From Pseudoxanthomonas sp. PXM01 (GTDB lineage: Bacteria > Pseudomonadota > Gammaproteobacteria > Xanthomonadales > Xanthomonadaceae): 64,000 nt of DNA. Position 1 is the first letter of the stretch, and the number at the start of each line of letters is the position of its first letter. The stretch is taken from positions 124,001 through 188,000 of the forward strand of contig NZ_JACVAJ010000001.1 in NCBI RefSeq assembly GCF_014851815.1, in the 5' to 3' direction. The notes below the pieces were generated by a model, which was not told where the DNA came from, did not search any database, and saw only the letters and a program-made list of their open reading frames with translations. Positions 26,179 to 35,374 of the stretch are shown piece after piece. The translations under genes were made by a program, and so were the position numbers.

Positions 26179-28539
26179 ATGACCCAGTTCCAGTCCGCAC
26201 GGCCGTGGTACCGCAAGCAACTCTCCCTGGCGATCGCCGGCGCACTGGCGTGTTCCGTCGCGCCGGCCCTGGCGCAGGATGCCGCCACGACGCAGCCTGA
26301 CGGCGCCAGCGCCGACGCGACCAACCTCGATACCGTCGTCGTCACCGCCAACAAGCGCGTGGAGAACGTCCGCGACGTCGGCGCGTCGATCAGCGTGATC
26401 GGCGAGCGGCAGCTGGAGAACATCGGTGCCGTGTCGCTATCGGACTACGCCGCCTTCATCCCCGGCCTGCAGGTGCAGAACGACGGCAGTCCCGGCCTGA
26501 CGCGCATCTCGCTGCGGGGTGTCGCCGCGCTGTCGTCGGGCGCCACGGTCGCCACCTACATCGATGAAGTGCCGGTGGGCTCCAGCGGCATCTACCAGGG
26601 CGCGAGCACGCTGATGCTCGATCTGCTGCCCTACGACGTCAGCCGGGTCGAGGTGCTGCGCGGGCCGCAGGGTACGCTGTATGGTGCCGGCGCCATCGGT
26701 GGCCTGCTCAAATACGTGACCCGCGAGCCCGAGCTGTCCACGACCGAGGCGCGCGTGGGTGTGGGTGTGCGCAGCGTGCAGGGCGGCGACCAGGCGCTGA
26801 ACCTGCGCTTCGGCGCCAGCGTGCCGTTGAAGGACGACCGACTCGGCTTGCGGATGAGCTTCGCGCGCAACGAGATCGCGGCATTCACCGACAACGCCGT
26901 CGATGGGCGCGAGGACATCAACGGCGGCAGTCAGCTCGGCGCGCGCACGGCGCTGTCGTGGGACGGCGATAAGGTCGATCTGGATCTCGGTGTCCTGCAC
27001 CAGCGCATCCGCAGCGACGACCGCGCCGGCGTGGCGCTGGATCCGGACACCCAGCAGCCGCTGTTCGGCGATGACGACGACCTGGCCTGGCAGCCGCGCC
27101 CGTTCTCGAAGGAGCTGACCCTGGTCTCGCTCGGCCTGGATTGGGAGCTGGGCTGGGGCAATTTCATTTCGGGGACCGGCTGGTCGCAGACCGATACCCT
27201 CGACCAGATCGATTCGACCGTGCAGTTCGGCGAAGTCGCGGACGGTCTGCTGGGGCTGCCCGAGCCGGGCAGCTCTTTCGTGCGCTACAGCTTCGACATG
27301 GAGAAGGTCACGCAGGAGTTCCGCCTGCAGTCGAAGGGCGGCGGTACCTTCGAATGGATGGTCGGCGCGTTCTACACCAAGGAGGATGCGCTGCAGAGCC
27401 AGTTCGCATGGCTGGGCCAACGGGATGGCACGCCATTGCCGGCGCCGTACGACGACATGTTCGGCACGCTGGCGATCATCAACCTGCCCAGCACCTACAA
27501 GGAATACGCGCTGTTCGCCAACGGCTCATGGCGGTTCGGCGAGCGCTTCAAGATCGATGCGGGCCTGCGCCAGGCACGCAACGACCAGTGGTTCAGCCAG
27601 AACGTGCCCACGGGCATCCTGGCGCCGATCGGCGAAACGCCCGGCGACTCCAGCGAGGACGTGTTCACCTGGAGCCTCAGCCCGCAGTACCGGTTCTCGG
27701 ACGACGTCATGGTCTATGCGCGCGTGGCGACCGGTTATCAACCGGGCGGTCCGAACGTGGCGCTGGCCGGCATGCCGCCGCAGGTCGACTCGTCGATGCT
27801 CGACAGCTACGAGATCGGCCTGAAATCGCAGTTCGCCGACCGTCGCGTGACGTTGGACCTCTCGGCGTTCCGGATCGACTGGGAGGACATCCAGGTGGCG
27901 TCTTCGTTCAACGGCGTCGGCGGTCTGGTCAATGGCGGCGAGGCCACCAGCGAAGGTGTGGAACTGTCTTCGCAGTTCCGCGTGACGGATGCGCTGACGC
28001 TGGGTCTGAATGCGGCCTACACCGATGCGAGCATCAAGAACGATTTCGAGCCGACGGTGATCCCGCAATACGACGAGGACGGAGACCCCGCGTTCGACGT
28101 GATCCTGTGGACGGGCCTCGCCGGCGATCGCATGCCGTACTCGCCGAAGCTGTCCTGGACGGCGACAGCCGAGTACGCATTCTCGACGGCGGGCGGCGTC
28201 AGCGGGCAGGTGGGTGCCGCGCTGCGCGGCGTGGGGAAGCGCGTCAACGACACCACCGAGCGGCAACGCGTCACCGCACCGGGTGAGCCGGACACGCTGC
28301 TGGTGCCGGACGACATCACGGCGCCGCTGCAGCTGCGCAGCTACCGTGCTCTCGACCTGTACGCCGGCATCGGCAAGGGCAACTGGGAGCTGCGTGCCTA
28401 CGCCAACAACGTCACCGGCGAGAAGGCGTGGTCGACCCTGGCGCCGATGGACGGCGCACTGACCGGCACGCGGTCGCACCTGGCCGGGGTACCGATCCAG
28501 CCACGCAGCTTCGGTCTGGAAATCGATTTCCGCTTCTGA
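26179..28539 (+). CDS. TonB-dependent outer-membrane receptor
   Basis: 786 residues. The signal peptide (about 1-33, ending ALAQ) precedes a TonB box DTVVVTAN at about 50-57. The plug domain (about 60-175) contains SISVIG, ISLRGVA and VEVLRGPQGTLYGAGAIGG; a 22-strand barrel follows and ends in the terminal Phe of EIDFRF, the usual outer-membrane assembly signal. It actively imports a substrate using the proton motive force. Its position among peptide and D-amino-acid genes, and its copy of the locus operator, suggest peptides or N-acyl-amino acids rather than siderophores. It has its own promoter and ribosome-binding site (GGGAG). Confidence 0.95.
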   Translation: MTQFQSARPWYRKQLSLAIAGALACSVAPALAQDAATTQPDGASADATNLDTVVVTANKRVENVRDVGASISVIGERQLENIGAVSLSDYAAFIPGLQVQNDGSPGLTRISLRGVAALSSGATVATYIDEVPVGSSGIYQGASTLMLDLLPYDVSRVEVLRGPQGTLYGAGAIGGLLKYVTREPELSTTEARVGVGVRSVQGGDQALNLRFGASVPLKDDRLGLRMSFARNEIAAFTDNAVDGREDINGGSQLGARTALSWDGDKVDLDLGVLHQRIRSDDRAGVALDPDTQQPLFGDDDDLAWQPRPFSKELTLVSLGLDWELGWGNFISGTGWSQTDTLDQIDSTVQFGEVADGLLGLPEPGSSFVRYSFDMEKVTQEFRLQSKGGGTFEWMVGAFYTKEDALQSQFAWLGQRDGTPLPAPYDDMFGTLAIINLPSTYKEYALFANGSWRFGERFKIDAGLRQARNDQWFSQNVPTGILAPIGETPGDSSEDVFTWSLSPQYRFSDDVMVYARVATGYQPGGPNVALAGMPPQVDSSMLDSYEIGLKSQFADRRVTLDLSAFRIDWEDIQVASSFNGVGGLVNGGEATSEGVELSSQFRVTDALTLGLNAAYTDASIKNDFEPTVIPQYDEDGDPAFDVILWTGLAGDRMPYSPKLSWTATAEYAFSTAGGVSGQVGAALRGVGKRVNDTTERQRVTAPGEPDTLLVPDDITAPLQLRSYRALDLYAGIGKGNWELRAYANNVTGEKAWSTLAPMDGALTGTRSHLAGVPIQPRSFGLEIDFRF

Positions 28540-28544
28540 CCATG

Positions 28545-28568
28545 CGCCGCCCGCGCGAGCGGGTGGCG
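28545..28568 (+). terminator. Hairpin between the TonB receptor and DUF1611 genes
   Basis: 10-bp stem with one G-U pair (28545-28554 with 28559-28568) and 4-base loop, followed by TCGTCC, a poor U tract. More likely an attenuating or RNA-stabilising structure than a full terminator. Confidence 0.45.
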
Positions 28569-28596
28569 TCGTCCTCCCCGGATCCGGGCACCGCGC

Positions 28597-29649
28597 ATGC
28601 AGACCGCCGTTCCGTCGTCGCTCGACGCCGACATGCTTCCGCAGCCGTACCTGCTGTTCCTCGGCGATACCGTCGAACCCAGCTATGCGAAGACCGCGTT
28701 CGGCCTGCGCGACTGGGCGCGCGAGCGCTGTGTGGGCGAATTCGCCTGCGACACGGTCGCGGTCACGACGGGATTGCCGTTCCTGTCGCCGGCACAGGCC
28801 CGGCAGGCGGGCGCACGCGCGATGGTCATCGGTGTCGCCAATCCGGGCGGACGCATTCCGGCGACCTGGATCCCGTTGCTGATCCAGGCGCTGGAGTCGG
28901 GCCTGGACCTGATCGGCGGCATGCACATGCGGCTGTCGGGCATCGAGCCGTTGCGCAACGCCGCGCGTGCGCTGGGCAGGCGCCTGATCGACGTGCGCGA
29001 TCCGCCCGCCCACATTCCCGTTGCCAGCGGCGCCAAGCGCACCGGCAATCGCCTGCTGACCGTGGGTACCGATTGCGCACTCGGCAAGAAGTACACGGCA
29101 CTGGCGCTCACGCGCGCATTCCGGGCGCGTGGCGTCGATGCCGACTTCCGTGCCACCGGCCAGACCGGGATCCTGATCGCCGGCGCTGGCGTCCCGATGG
29201 ATGCGGTGGTGGCCGATTTCGCCGCCGGTGCCGCCGAGACGCTGTCGCCCGATGCGGCGGCCGGGCACTGGGACGTCATCGAAGGGCAGGGCTCGCTCTC
29301 GCACCCAGCCTACGCAGGCGTCTCGCTGGCGTTGCTGCACGGCAGCCAGCCGGACGTGATCGTGGTCTGCCATGAGTACGGCCGCGAGCGTGTGCTCGGT
29401 TATCCACACTATCCGCTGCCGTCGATCGAGGACACCGTCGCGCTCGCATTGACGCTGGGCGCCCGCACCAATCCCGCCATCCGTTGCGCGGGCATCAGCG
29501 TCAACACCGCCCGGCTCGAGGCCGAGGCTGCCGGCCACGTCCTCGCGGCGATGGCGGATCGCCTCGGCCTGCCGGTCGCCGATCCGATCCGCGGAGGCGA
29601 TGCATTCACCGCACTGGTCGACGCCTGCCTGGCGCGTGGCGTACGTTGA
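28597..29649 (+). CDS. DUF1611 protein, DgcN-like D-glutamate N-acetyltransferase
   Basis: 350 residues. The N-terminal Rossmann-like half (about 17-135) contains GVANPGG and a GMHMRL segment. The C-terminal half has a P-loop-like GTDCALGKKYT at 157-167, then ATGQTG, DVIEGQGSLSHP and HEYGR, all conserved in DUF1611. Members called DgcN acetylate D-glutamate, and DgcA then racemises the product to N-acetyl-L-glutamate. Both partners are in this locus. The start is uncertain: ATG at 28597 or 28633, neither with a strong ribosome-binding site. It is followed 4 bases later by the YkvI-like gene. Confidence 0.85.
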   Translation: MQTAVPSSLDADMLPQPYLLFLGDTVEPSYAKTAFGLRDWARERCVGEFACDTVAVTTGLPFLSPAQARQAGARAMVIGVANPGGRIPATWIPLLIQALESGLDLIGGMHMRLSGIEPLRNAARALGRRLIDVRDPPAHIPVASGAKRTGNRLLTVGTDCALGKKYTALALTRAFRARGVDADFRATGQTGILIAGAGVPMDAVVADFAAGAAETLSPDAAAGHWDVIEGQGSLSHPAYAGVSLALLHGSQPDVIVVCHEYGRERVLGYPHYPLPSIEDTVALALTLGARTNPAIRCAGISVNTARLEAEAAGHVLAAMADRLGLPVADPIRGGDAFTALVDACLARGVR

Positions 29650-29653
29650 ACCG

Positions 29654-30793
29654 ATGAGCGCCATGCCGACGCGGTTCCAGCGCTGGATCCTGCCCGGGCT
29701 CGCCTTCAAGGCGGCGGTGATCGGCGGCGGCTACGCGACCGGCCGGGAACTGGCGGAATACTTCATTCCCAGTGGTCCGCAGGGCGGAATGCTGGCGATC
29801 CTAGCAGCGATGGCGTGCTGGAGCCTGGTCTGCGCGCTGACCTTCACGCTGGCGCATGCGACCCGAAGCGTCGACTACCGCAGCTTCTTCGCCGTCCTGC
29901 TCGGGCGCTTCGCGTTCGTGTTCGAACTGGCGTACCTGGTGTTCATGGTGCTGATCCTGGCGGTGTTCGGCGCGGCTGCCGGCGAGATCTTCGCGGCATT
30001 GCTGGGCTGGCCGAAGCTGGTGGGTACGCTGTTGCTGATGATGGGCATCGGCGCCTTCGCCGCCTACGGCAACGACACCGTCGAAGCGTTGTTCAAGTGG
30101 GTATCGGTGTTCCTCTACGGCATCTATGCCGCGTTCGTACTGATCGTGCTGGCCGGCTTCGGCGACCGCGCACTCGCCACGCTGTCCACGCCGCTGCCGA
30201 CCACGGGCTGGCTGCAGGGCGGGCTGACCTACGCCGGCTACAACATCGTCGGCGCGGTGATCGTGCTGCCGCTGGTGCGGCATTTCATCGACAGGCGCGA
30301 TGCGGTGATCGCGGGCGTGCTGTCCGGGCCGCTGGCGATGCTGCCGGGGCTGCTGTTCTTCCTGTGCATGTTGGCGTGGTACCCGCAGATCGGTGACGAA
30401 GCCCTGCCGTCGGACTTTATCCTGCGCCAGCTCGACATGCCGGTTTTCCATGTGCTGTTCCAGTTGATGATCTTCAGTGCGTTGCTGGAAAGCGGAACGG
30501 CCGTGGTGCATGCCGCCAACGAACGGATCGCGCACGCGTGGCACAGCCGTCGCAGCAGCCGTCTTGGCAAGCGTGTGCGCCTGGCCATCGCCAGCGTGCT
30601 GCTGGTCGGTTCGATCTTCATCGCCGACCGCGTCGGCCTGGTGGCGTTGATCGCCCAGGGCTACCGCGGGCTGGCCTATCTGTTCCTTGCGGTCTACGTC
30701 CTGCCGCTGTTGACGGTCGGTGCCTGGCGGCTGTGGCGCGGTCCTGCTGCTGTCGCCATGCCGGCGCCCACCCTGTCCGGAGATCGTCCATGA
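29654..30793 (+). CDS. YkvI-family membrane protein, probable amino-acid transporter
   Basis: 379 residues with about ten hydrophobic helices. The first helix contains a GGGYATGREL break, the unwound Gly-rich pattern of LeuT-fold transporters, which matches the YkvI family. No transport substrate is established from sequence. It is sandwiched between the DgcN-like gene (4-base gap) and a serine hydrolase (ATGA overlap), so uptake or export of an amino acid made or used by this pathway, such as glutamate, is the natural guess. Confidence 0.78.
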   Translation: MSAMPTRFQRWILPGLAFKAAVIGGGYATGRELAEYFIPSGPQGGMLAILAAMACWSLVCALTFTLAHATRSVDYRSFFAVLLGRFAFVFELAYLVFMVLILAVFGAAAGEIFAALLGWPKLVGTLLLMMGIGAFAAYGNDTVEALFKWVSVFLYGIYAAFVLIVLAGFGDRALATLSTPLPTTGWLQGGLTYAGYNIVGAVIVLPLVRHFIDRRDAVIAGVLSGPLAMLPGLLFFLCMLAWYPQIGDEALPSDFILRQLDMPVFHVLFQLMIFSALLESGTAVVHAANERIAHAWHSRRSSRLGKRVRLAIASVLLVGSIFIADRVGLVALIAQGYRGLAYLFLAVYVLPLLTVGAWRLWRGPAAVAMPAPTLSGDRP

Positions 30794-32382
30794 ACGTTTC
30801 CCTGAAAACGGCGTTCGCCGCCGTCCTGATGGCATGGCTGTGCGCGGCGACACCTTCGCACGCGCAGGTGCCCGCAGGATTCGACGCTCGGGTCGAGCAG
30901 GCCATGCGTTCGCGCGACGTGCCGGGGATGGCGATCTCGATCGTCAAGGACGGCCGGATCGTGCATGCGAAAGGCTATGGCGTGCGTCGGCTGGGCGGTA
31001 GCGAGCCGGTGGATGCGGACACGATCTTCCCGACCGGATCCACCGGCAAGGCGGTGACCGCGGCGGCTCTCGCCATCCTGATCGACGACGGCAAGCTGTC
31101 GTGGGACGCCAAGGTGGCCGACCACCTGCCGGATTTCCGCATGTACGACGCCTGGGTCACGCGCGAGATGACCGTCGCCGACCTGCTGCTGCACCGGAGC
31201 GGCCTTGGCCTCGGGGCGGGCGACCTGCTGTTCATTCCGCGCACGTCGCGCAGTCGCGCGGACATCGTGCGTGCCTTGCGGCACATCAAGCCGGCCACCA
31301 GCTTTCGCAGCGGCTATGCCTACGACAACATCCTGTACATCGTGGCCGGCGAACTGGTGGCCCAGGTCAGCGGGCAGCCATGGGAGGACTTCGTGCGCAC
31401 GCGCATCTTCCAGCCGCTCGGCATGACGACCGCCGTCAGCGACGAGGAGGACCGTTTCGCCAACCCGAACCGCGTGCAGCCGCATGCGCGGCTCGACGCA
31501 CGCCTGCGCGGCCTGGGTCCGCAGCAGGTGCTGCCGGAACGCGAAGGCCTGGGCCAGGTGGGTGCGCCGGCCGGTGGCCTGTCGTGGAGCGCGAAGGACT
31601 TCGCGCGCTGGGTGCAGGCGCAACTCGCGCTCGGCGCGCTGCCCGACGGCAAGGGGCGCATCTACAGTGAAGCGTCCGCGCATGCCATGTGGACGCCGCA
31701 GGTGACGATTCCGATCCGACCGTATCCGGCGCCGATCACCGACATGACGCCGCAGTTCTCCGGCTATGGCTATGGCTGGAACGTGCAGGACTACCGTGGT
31801 GTCAAGGTGGTGCAGCACGGCGGCGCGGTATTCGGTGTCCTCGCCTTCGTCGTGCTGGTGCCAGAGCGCAACCTCGGCATCGCGCTGCAGATCAATTCGG
31901 AGGACGTCGAGGTGATGCGTGGCCTGGGCTACGAACTGCTCGACCACTACCTGGGCTTCGAGGCGCGCGACTGGGTCGGGGCGTTCTCCACCTGGAACCA
32001 GGCGCGGCTGGCGGGCGGGTTGGAAGCGCTGCAGGGCATGAAGGGCGCCACGCGCAACGCCGCCTCGCGACCCTCCCTGAAGCCCGCCGGTTATGCCGGC
32101 GACTACAGGGACGCGTGGTACGGCCCGATCACCATCGCCGAGCATGCAGGCAAGCTGCGCGTCGACTTCCGGCAGACGCCCAACATGGCGGGCACGCTGA
32201 GCCACTGGCAGTACGACACGTTCCGCGTGGACTGGGACGATGCCTCGGTCGAGCCGGCCTACATGACGTTTTCGCTCGACGCCGATGGGCGCGCACGGCG
32301 CATCACGATGAAGGCGGTGTCGCCGTTGGCGGATTTCAGCTACGACTATCACGACCTTCTTTTCGAGGCCTCGGGGCCCTGA
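30790..32382 (+). CDS. Exported serine hydrolase (beta-lactamase family) with C-terminal lipocalin-like domain
   Basis: 530 residues. A signal peptide (about 1-26, ending AHAQ) is followed by a beta-lactamase-type hydrolase (about 30-370): SxxK in GSTGKAV, YxN in AYDNIL, and HGGA as the third motif. The last 110 residues form a beta-rich domain (DUF3471 type: YAGDYRDAWYGPITI) common in this family. There is no membrane anchor, so it is soluble periplasmic, unlike the first hydrolase of the locus. Last gene of the plus-strand block; the start overlaps the permease stop. Likely substrates are small esters, amides or D-residue peptides. Confidence 0.88.
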   Translation: MNVSLKTAFAAVLMAWLCAATPSHAQVPAGFDARVEQAMRSRDVPGMAISIVKDGRIVHAKGYGVRRLGGSEPVDADTIFPTGSTGKAVTAAALAILIDDGKLSWDAKVADHLPDFRMYDAWVTREMTVADLLLHRSGLGLGAGDLLFIPRTSRSRADIVRALRHIKPATSFRSGYAYDNILYIVAGELVAQVSGQPWEDFVRTRIFQPLGMTTAVSDEEDRFANPNRVQPHARLDARLRGLGPQQVLPEREGLGQVGAPAGGLSWSAKDFARWVQAQLALGALPDGKGRIYSEASAHAMWTPQVTIPIRPYPAPITDMTPQFSGYGYGWNVQDYRGVKVVQHGGAVFGVLAFVVLVPERNLGIALQINSEDVEVMRGLGYELLDHYLGFEARDWVGAFSTWNQARLAGGLEALQGMKGATRNAASRPSLKPAGYAGDYRDAWYGPITIAEHAGKLRVDFRQTPNMAGTLSHWQYDTFRVDWDDASVEPAYMTFSLDADGRARRITMKAVSPLADFSYDYHDLLFEASGP

Positions 32383-32490
32383 TCCGAGCGGATGCCTCCA
32401 GCGCGTGTGACGCGGTGGGTGCAGGTGGCGGCCTCTTGCCGGCATGCGGAACGGTGACCGCGTTGCGCAGGTAGCCGTGCCCCCGTAACG

Positions 32491-32519
32491 CACACGGCCC
32501 GCGAGGTGCGGGCCGTGTG
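32491..32519. terminator. Convergent hairpin between the catabolic locus and MCP4
   Basis: 12-bp perfect stem (32491-32502 with 32508-32519) and 5-base loop in the gap between converging genes. There is no U tract on either strand, so this is a structural call only. Confidence 0.5.
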
Positions 32520-32550
32520 GTCGAAGCGGGCAGGCAGGCGCAATGGCGGA

Positions 32551-35193
32551 TCAGAACTCCTGCCAGTCGCCGTCCGCCAGCGCGGGTTCCTGCAGGGACG
32601 CGGCCGGTTTGCGGGCGACTGCCTTCGCGGGTGCCTTGGGCGTCGTTGCGTGGGCGGCGGCAGGCGCCTTGCGCACCGGCGTGCGGACGGCGGCTTGGAG
32701 CTTGAACACCGCGACCGATTCGCCCAGTGCATGCGCCTGTTCTTCCATCGAACGCGCGGCGGCGGAGGCCTCTTCCACCAGCGCGGCGTTCTGCTGGGTG
32801 GTCTCGTCCATCTGCACGATGGTCTGGTTGACCTGCTCGATGCCCGAGGACTGCTCCTGCGAGGCGGCGGAGATCTCGGCCATGATGTCGGTCACGCGCT
32901 GCACCGAGGCCACGATCTCGGCCATGGTGGTACCGGCCTGGTTCACCAGCCTGGAACCGTCGGCGACCTTGTCCACCGAGGTTTCGATCAGCGTCTTGAT
33001 CTCCTTGGCGGCATTGGCCGAGCGCTGGGCGAGCGTGCGCACCTCGCTGGCGACGACCGCGAAGCCACGGCCCTGTTCGCCGGCACGGGCGGCTTCCACC
33101 GCGGCGTTCAAGGCCAGGATGTTGGTCTGGAAGGCGATACCGTCGATGACGGAGATGATCTCGCCGATCCGCTTCGAGGACTGCTCGATATCGGTCATCG
33201 TCGCCACTACCTTGCCGACCACGTCGCCACCCTGCGACGCCACACTGGCGGCACCGATCGACAACTGGTTGGCCTGACGGGCCGATTCGGCGTTCTGGCG
33301 TACGGTGGAGGTCAGTTCCTCCATCGACGCGGCGGTTTCCTCCAGGTTGGCCGCCTGCTGTTCCGTGCGGCGGGACAGGTCGAGGTTGCCCGATGCGATC
33401 TCGCCGGCGGCGGTATTGATGGACGCGGAGGCATCCTGGATGCGGCCGACGATGTCGGTCAGCTGGCCGACGGTGGCGTTGGCGTCGTCGCGCATGGTGG
33501 CAAACACGCCGTGGAAGTCGCCTTCCATCCGCGCGGTCAGGTCGCCGCGGGCGATGGCCTGGAGCAGGGTGGAGACCTCGGCCAGATTGTTGTCCGTGGT
33601 CTCCATCAGCCGGTTCAGGCCGGACACCATGTCGAGGAAGTCGAACTGGTACTTCGTCACGTCGCCGCGCTGGGTGAAGTCGCCGGAGGAGGCGGCATGT
33701 GCGAGACGCTTGATCTCCGCGTTGATGGCTGACAGGCTGGCCTTGGTGGCGTCCATCGTCTCGGTCAGCACCGCCTTCTCGCCGGGCAGGCGGTCCATGT
33801 CGATCGACAGGTCACCGATGGAGTAACGCTGCATGACCTCGATCAGGCGCATCTTCACCGCGATGTGGGCGGCGACCAGCGTGTTGGTGTCGCGCACCAT
33901 GCGGCCGTAGTCGCCCGGGAAGCCGGTGTCGTCGATGCGGAAGCTGATCTGGCCTTCGTCGTGGCGGCGCGTCATCTCGGTCTGCGCGGCGATCACCGAG
34001 ACCACCTGCGTCTGCACGTGGTGCATGGCGGTCAGCAGTTGGCCCACTTCGTCGCTGCGGGACGTATCGATCCGGCCGTCCAGCCTGCCTGCCGCAACGT
34101 CTTCGGCGATGGCGACGGCCGCGCGCAGCGGACGCGAGACCACGCGGCGGACGCCGAGCGCGGTCAGCACGCCGATCACGAGCAGCGCCAGCAGCGACAG
34201 CGATACGATCGCGATCATCAGTGCATGGCTGGCGGCGAGTACGTTGTCGCGTGGCTCGACGGCCACCAGCGCCCATTTCCAGGGGGCGAACTGCTTTACC
34301 GCAACCAGCGCGGGCACCGCGTCGTCGCCCGCCTTGGGGGCGATGTCGAGCACCGCATGCCCGCTGTCCTGCGCCAGCAACGCCTTCATTGCCGGCACCG
34401 AGGCCGCATCGACCACGGCGGTGTAAGGGGATTCCTGGCTGGCGGGATGCGCCGCGAGCATGCCCTGGTGGTCGCCTTCGGCGAGGTCGACCACGAAGAA
34501 GTAACCCGCTTCGCCCAGCTGCGTCGTGCGCAGCTTGTCCTTCAGCGCCGCCAGTCCGTCGCCGTAGTTCTGACCGACGAACAGGATGCCGACGGTCTTG
34601 CCTTCGGCATCCTGCAGGGGCTGGTAATGGGTCATGTAGTCGCGGCCGAACAGGCGGGCGCGACCGGTGTACGGCTTGTCCTCCAGCATCAGCGCGTAGG
34701 CGGGATGCTTGTGGTCCAGCGCGGTGCCGATGACGCGTTCGTCCTGCGTGTTGCGCAACGAGGTGGTGGCGCGGATGAAGTCGTCGCCCTGGCGCACGAA
34801 CAGCGTGGCGACCACGCCCGTCGCCTCGGTGAAGCGGTCGACGGCGGTGAAATCGAGATTGATCGCCTGCCCGCCGAAGCGCAGCGCCGGCACGTCGACA
34901 TCGCCGATCAGCGTGCTGTTGTCCGCGTCCACCGAAACATCGCCGGAGGGCAGGGCGGCGCGGAAACTGCTGGCCATGCGCTGCGTGGCGTCCGTCAGGG
35001 TGCTGTCGTAGAGGGCGATGGATTCCTGCATGACCTGCGCCGCGACGTCCAGGTCGCCCAGTGCGCGCGCTTCGATGGCGCGGCCCGACTGCCGTTGGAC
35101 CACCAGCGCCAGGAGGGTGAGGACGATGGCCACCGCGACGGTGACCTGGAGCGAGAGTTTGCTGCCGAGCGACAGGCGCGCGAGTCGATTCAT
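32551..35193 (-). CDS. Methyl-accepting chemotaxis protein with Cache3-Cache2-type sensor (MCP4)
   Basis: 880-residue chemoreceptor. TM1 is at about 14-34. The large periplasmic part (about 35-320) carries [21 protein letters not shown], the [12 protein letters not shown]-like loop and [17 protein letters not shown], hallmarks of Cache_3-Cache_2 sensors, then a second module with GYFFVVD. TM2 (about 327-350) is followed by several HAMP-like repeats and the signalling domain, ending in DWQEF. The middle cytoplasmic part ([20 protein letters not shown]) is shared with MCP5. Its sigma-28 promoter is at 35227-35253. Confidence 0.94.
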   Translation of the reverse strand: MNRLARLSLGSKLSLQVTVAVAIVLTLLALVVQRQSGRAIEARALGDLDVAAQVMQESIALYDSTLTDATQRMASSFRAALPSGDVSVDADNSTLIGDVDVPALRFGGQAINLDFTAVDRFTEATGVVATLFVRQGDDFIRATTSLRNTQDERVIGTALDHKHPAYALMLEDKPYTGRARLFGRDYMTHYQPLQDAEGKTVGILFVGQNYGDGLAALKDKLRTTQLGEAGYFFVVDLAEGDHQGMLAAHPASQESPYTAVVDAASVPAMKALLAQDSGHAVLDIAPKAGDDAVPALVAVKQFAPWKWALVAVEPRDNVLAASHALMIAIVSLSLLALLVIGVLTALGVRRVVSRPLRAAVAIAEDVAAGRLDGRIDTSRSDEVGQLLTAMHHVQTQVVSVIAAQTEMTRRHDEGQISFRIDDTGFPGDYGRMVRDTNTLVAAHIAVKMRLIEVMQRYSIGDLSIDMDRLPGEKAVLTETMDATKASLSAINAEIKRLAHAASSGDFTQRGDVTKYQFDFLDMVSGLNRLMETTDNNLAEVSTLLQAIARGDLTARMEGDFHGVFATMRDDANATVGQLTDIVGRIQDASASINTAAGEIASGNLDLSRRTEQQAANLEETAASMEELTSTVRQNAESARQANQLSIGAASVASQGGDVVGKVVATMTDIEQSSKRIGEIISVIDGIAFQTNILALNAAVEAARAGEQGRGFAVVASEVRTLAQRSANAAKEIKTLIETSVDKVADGSRLVNQAGTTMAEIVASVQRVTDIMAEISAASQEQSSGIEQVNQTIVQMDETTQQNAALVEEASAAARSMEEQAHALGESVAVFKLQAAVRTPVRKAPAAAHATTPKAPAKAVARKPAASLQEPALADGDWQEF

Positions 35194-35226
35194 GGGACAG
35201 GGCGGAGTGTGGTGGTGGCCCTAGCG

Positions 35227-35253
35227 ATATCGGCGTCGCCCTCGCGTCATTAA
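35227..35253 (-). promoter_or_regulatory. sigma-28-like promoter of MCP4
   Basis: Minus strand: TTAA, 15 bases, GCCGATAT, 33 bases before the start codon. Confidence 0.65.
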
Positions 35254-35322
35254 GTAAATGAACGTACTTTCCCGACGAACGGTCGGGCGGTCCCTGACAG
35301 GTCGCGGCCCTCCGAAACGAAG

Positions 35323-35345
35323 ACGGCCCGGAAAGTCCGGGCCGT
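35323..35345 (-). terminator. Intrinsic terminator after MCP5
   Basis: 10-bp perfect GC-rich stem (35323-35332 with 35336-35345) and 3-base loop, 30 bases past the MCP5 stop. On the minus strand CTTCGTTTCG follows. Confidence 0.65.
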
Positions 35346-35374
35346 CGTTCGGTCACACAGGTGCGGGCAGTGGG

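Noticed and set aside
15806-32382. Metabolic region as an integrated mobile island
   Set aside because: No integrase, transposase, tRNA target or flanking repeats, and base composition looks like the rest of the window; only the similar receptor genes on each side hint at recombination.
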